Part shown: in pieces, positions 63,955 through 64,000 of the stretch | How the letters are laid out: the number at the start of each line of letters is the position of its first letter | Position numbering within the stretch: the stretch's first letter is position 1 | Source: Proteles cristata cristata | Lineage: Eukaryota > Chordata > Mammalia > Carnivora > Hyaenidae | Length of the DNA stretch: 64,000 nt | Direction: 5' to 3' | NCBI GenBank assembly: GCA_017311185.1 | Contig: JAESUZ010000352.1 | Span: 124,001-188,000, forward strand | The notes under the pieces: model-generated | The model's input: the letters and a program-made list of their open reading frames with translations, nothing else | Databases searched by the model: none | What the model was told of the DNA's origin: nothing | Made by a program: the position numbers and the translations under genes

Positions 63955-64000
63955 TTAATTTTTTTATATTTTTATTTATTTCTAGGAGAGAGAGAGAGAC
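63955..64000 (-). mobile_element. CanSINE, young, antisense, cut by the window edge
   Basis: Tail TTTATTTATTTCTAGGAGAGAG as in the other young copies. The rest lies beyond the window. Confidence 0.9.

Larger units (their letters stand above)
56374..64000 (+). other. TFDP2: TFDP2 intron, runs off the window
   Basis: At least 7.6 kb from the GTGAGT donor. I looked for the next TFDP2 exon (expected to begin with codons for Ser-Lys-Arg-Ser-Lys-Lys) and did not find it. Confidence 0.85.

Noticed and set aside
1..64000. Operons, CRISPR arrays, insertion sequences or phage-like systems
   Set aside because: The intron-exon structure, SINE/LINE content and lack of dense coding show mammalian nuclear DNA. 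The regular repeats are SINEs, not CRISPR spacers.
56374..64000. Next TFDP2 exon (basic KRSKKGDKNGKG segment and DNA-binding domain)
   Set aside because: No matching frame with splice sites was found before the window ends.

Overview
The window is vertebrate nuclear DNA, almost certainly from a felid carnivore (cat family). It is AT-rich and lacks bacterial-style gene packing. It carries more than 70 copies of the tRNA-derived carnivore SINE with the felid-type head (GGGGCGCCTGGGTGGCTCAG) and (A/T)-rich tail, plus L1, L2, MIR and MER5-like remnants. Species cannot be resolved from the sequence alone.

The host gene is TFDP2 (DP-2/DP-3, the dimerisation partner of E2F), on the + strand. Three coding exons are recognisable from their translation, each with clean splice sites and compatible phases: 47198-47301, 54825-54946 and 56326-56373. 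The third is 48 bp and matches the alternatively spliced nuclear-localisation 'E region' cassette known for DP-3. All three encode the N-terminal regulatory part. The DNA-binding and dimerisation exons must lie beyond 64000. A fourth candidate, a leader exon ending at 30875, has an ATG-containing frame that joins in phase to the 47198 exon through a consensus GTAAGT donor. It would give an alternative N-terminus.

The only other gene-like sequence is an intronless, poly(A)-tailed, TSD-flanked retrocopy of MRPL14 (mitochondrial large-subunit protein uL14m) at 14297-14958. Its 145-codon frame is intact. The position of the normal stop is now TGG, so the frame runs on 29 codons through the former 3' UTR.

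Layout: 1-27.4 kb is intronic or upstream sequence crowded with SINEs in both orientations, nested into old L1 copies, with the MRPL14 retrocopy at 14.3 kb. From 27.4 to 35.85 kb no CanSINE is present, and this block holds the candidate leader exon and a G-rich tract. From 35.85 to 47.2 kb there are old L1 sequence, one younger 574-bp L1 tail and scattered SINEs. From 47.2 to 56.4 kb lie the three TFDP2 exons separated by SINE-rich introns. From 56.4 to 64 kb is the next intron, cut by the window edge inside another young SINE.

CanSINE tiers used below: 'old' copies have the central motif GCTGACAGCTCAGAGC, or are more diverged. 'Middle' copies have an AGCT duplication (CAGCTAGCTC). 'Young' copies have GACTGCCAGCTC, CTTAGTCGG in the head and a CCTAGAAATAAATAAA tail junction. 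Repeat boundaries were read by eye and may be off by a few bases. Family names for old repeats are from recognition of their consensus, not from a search.
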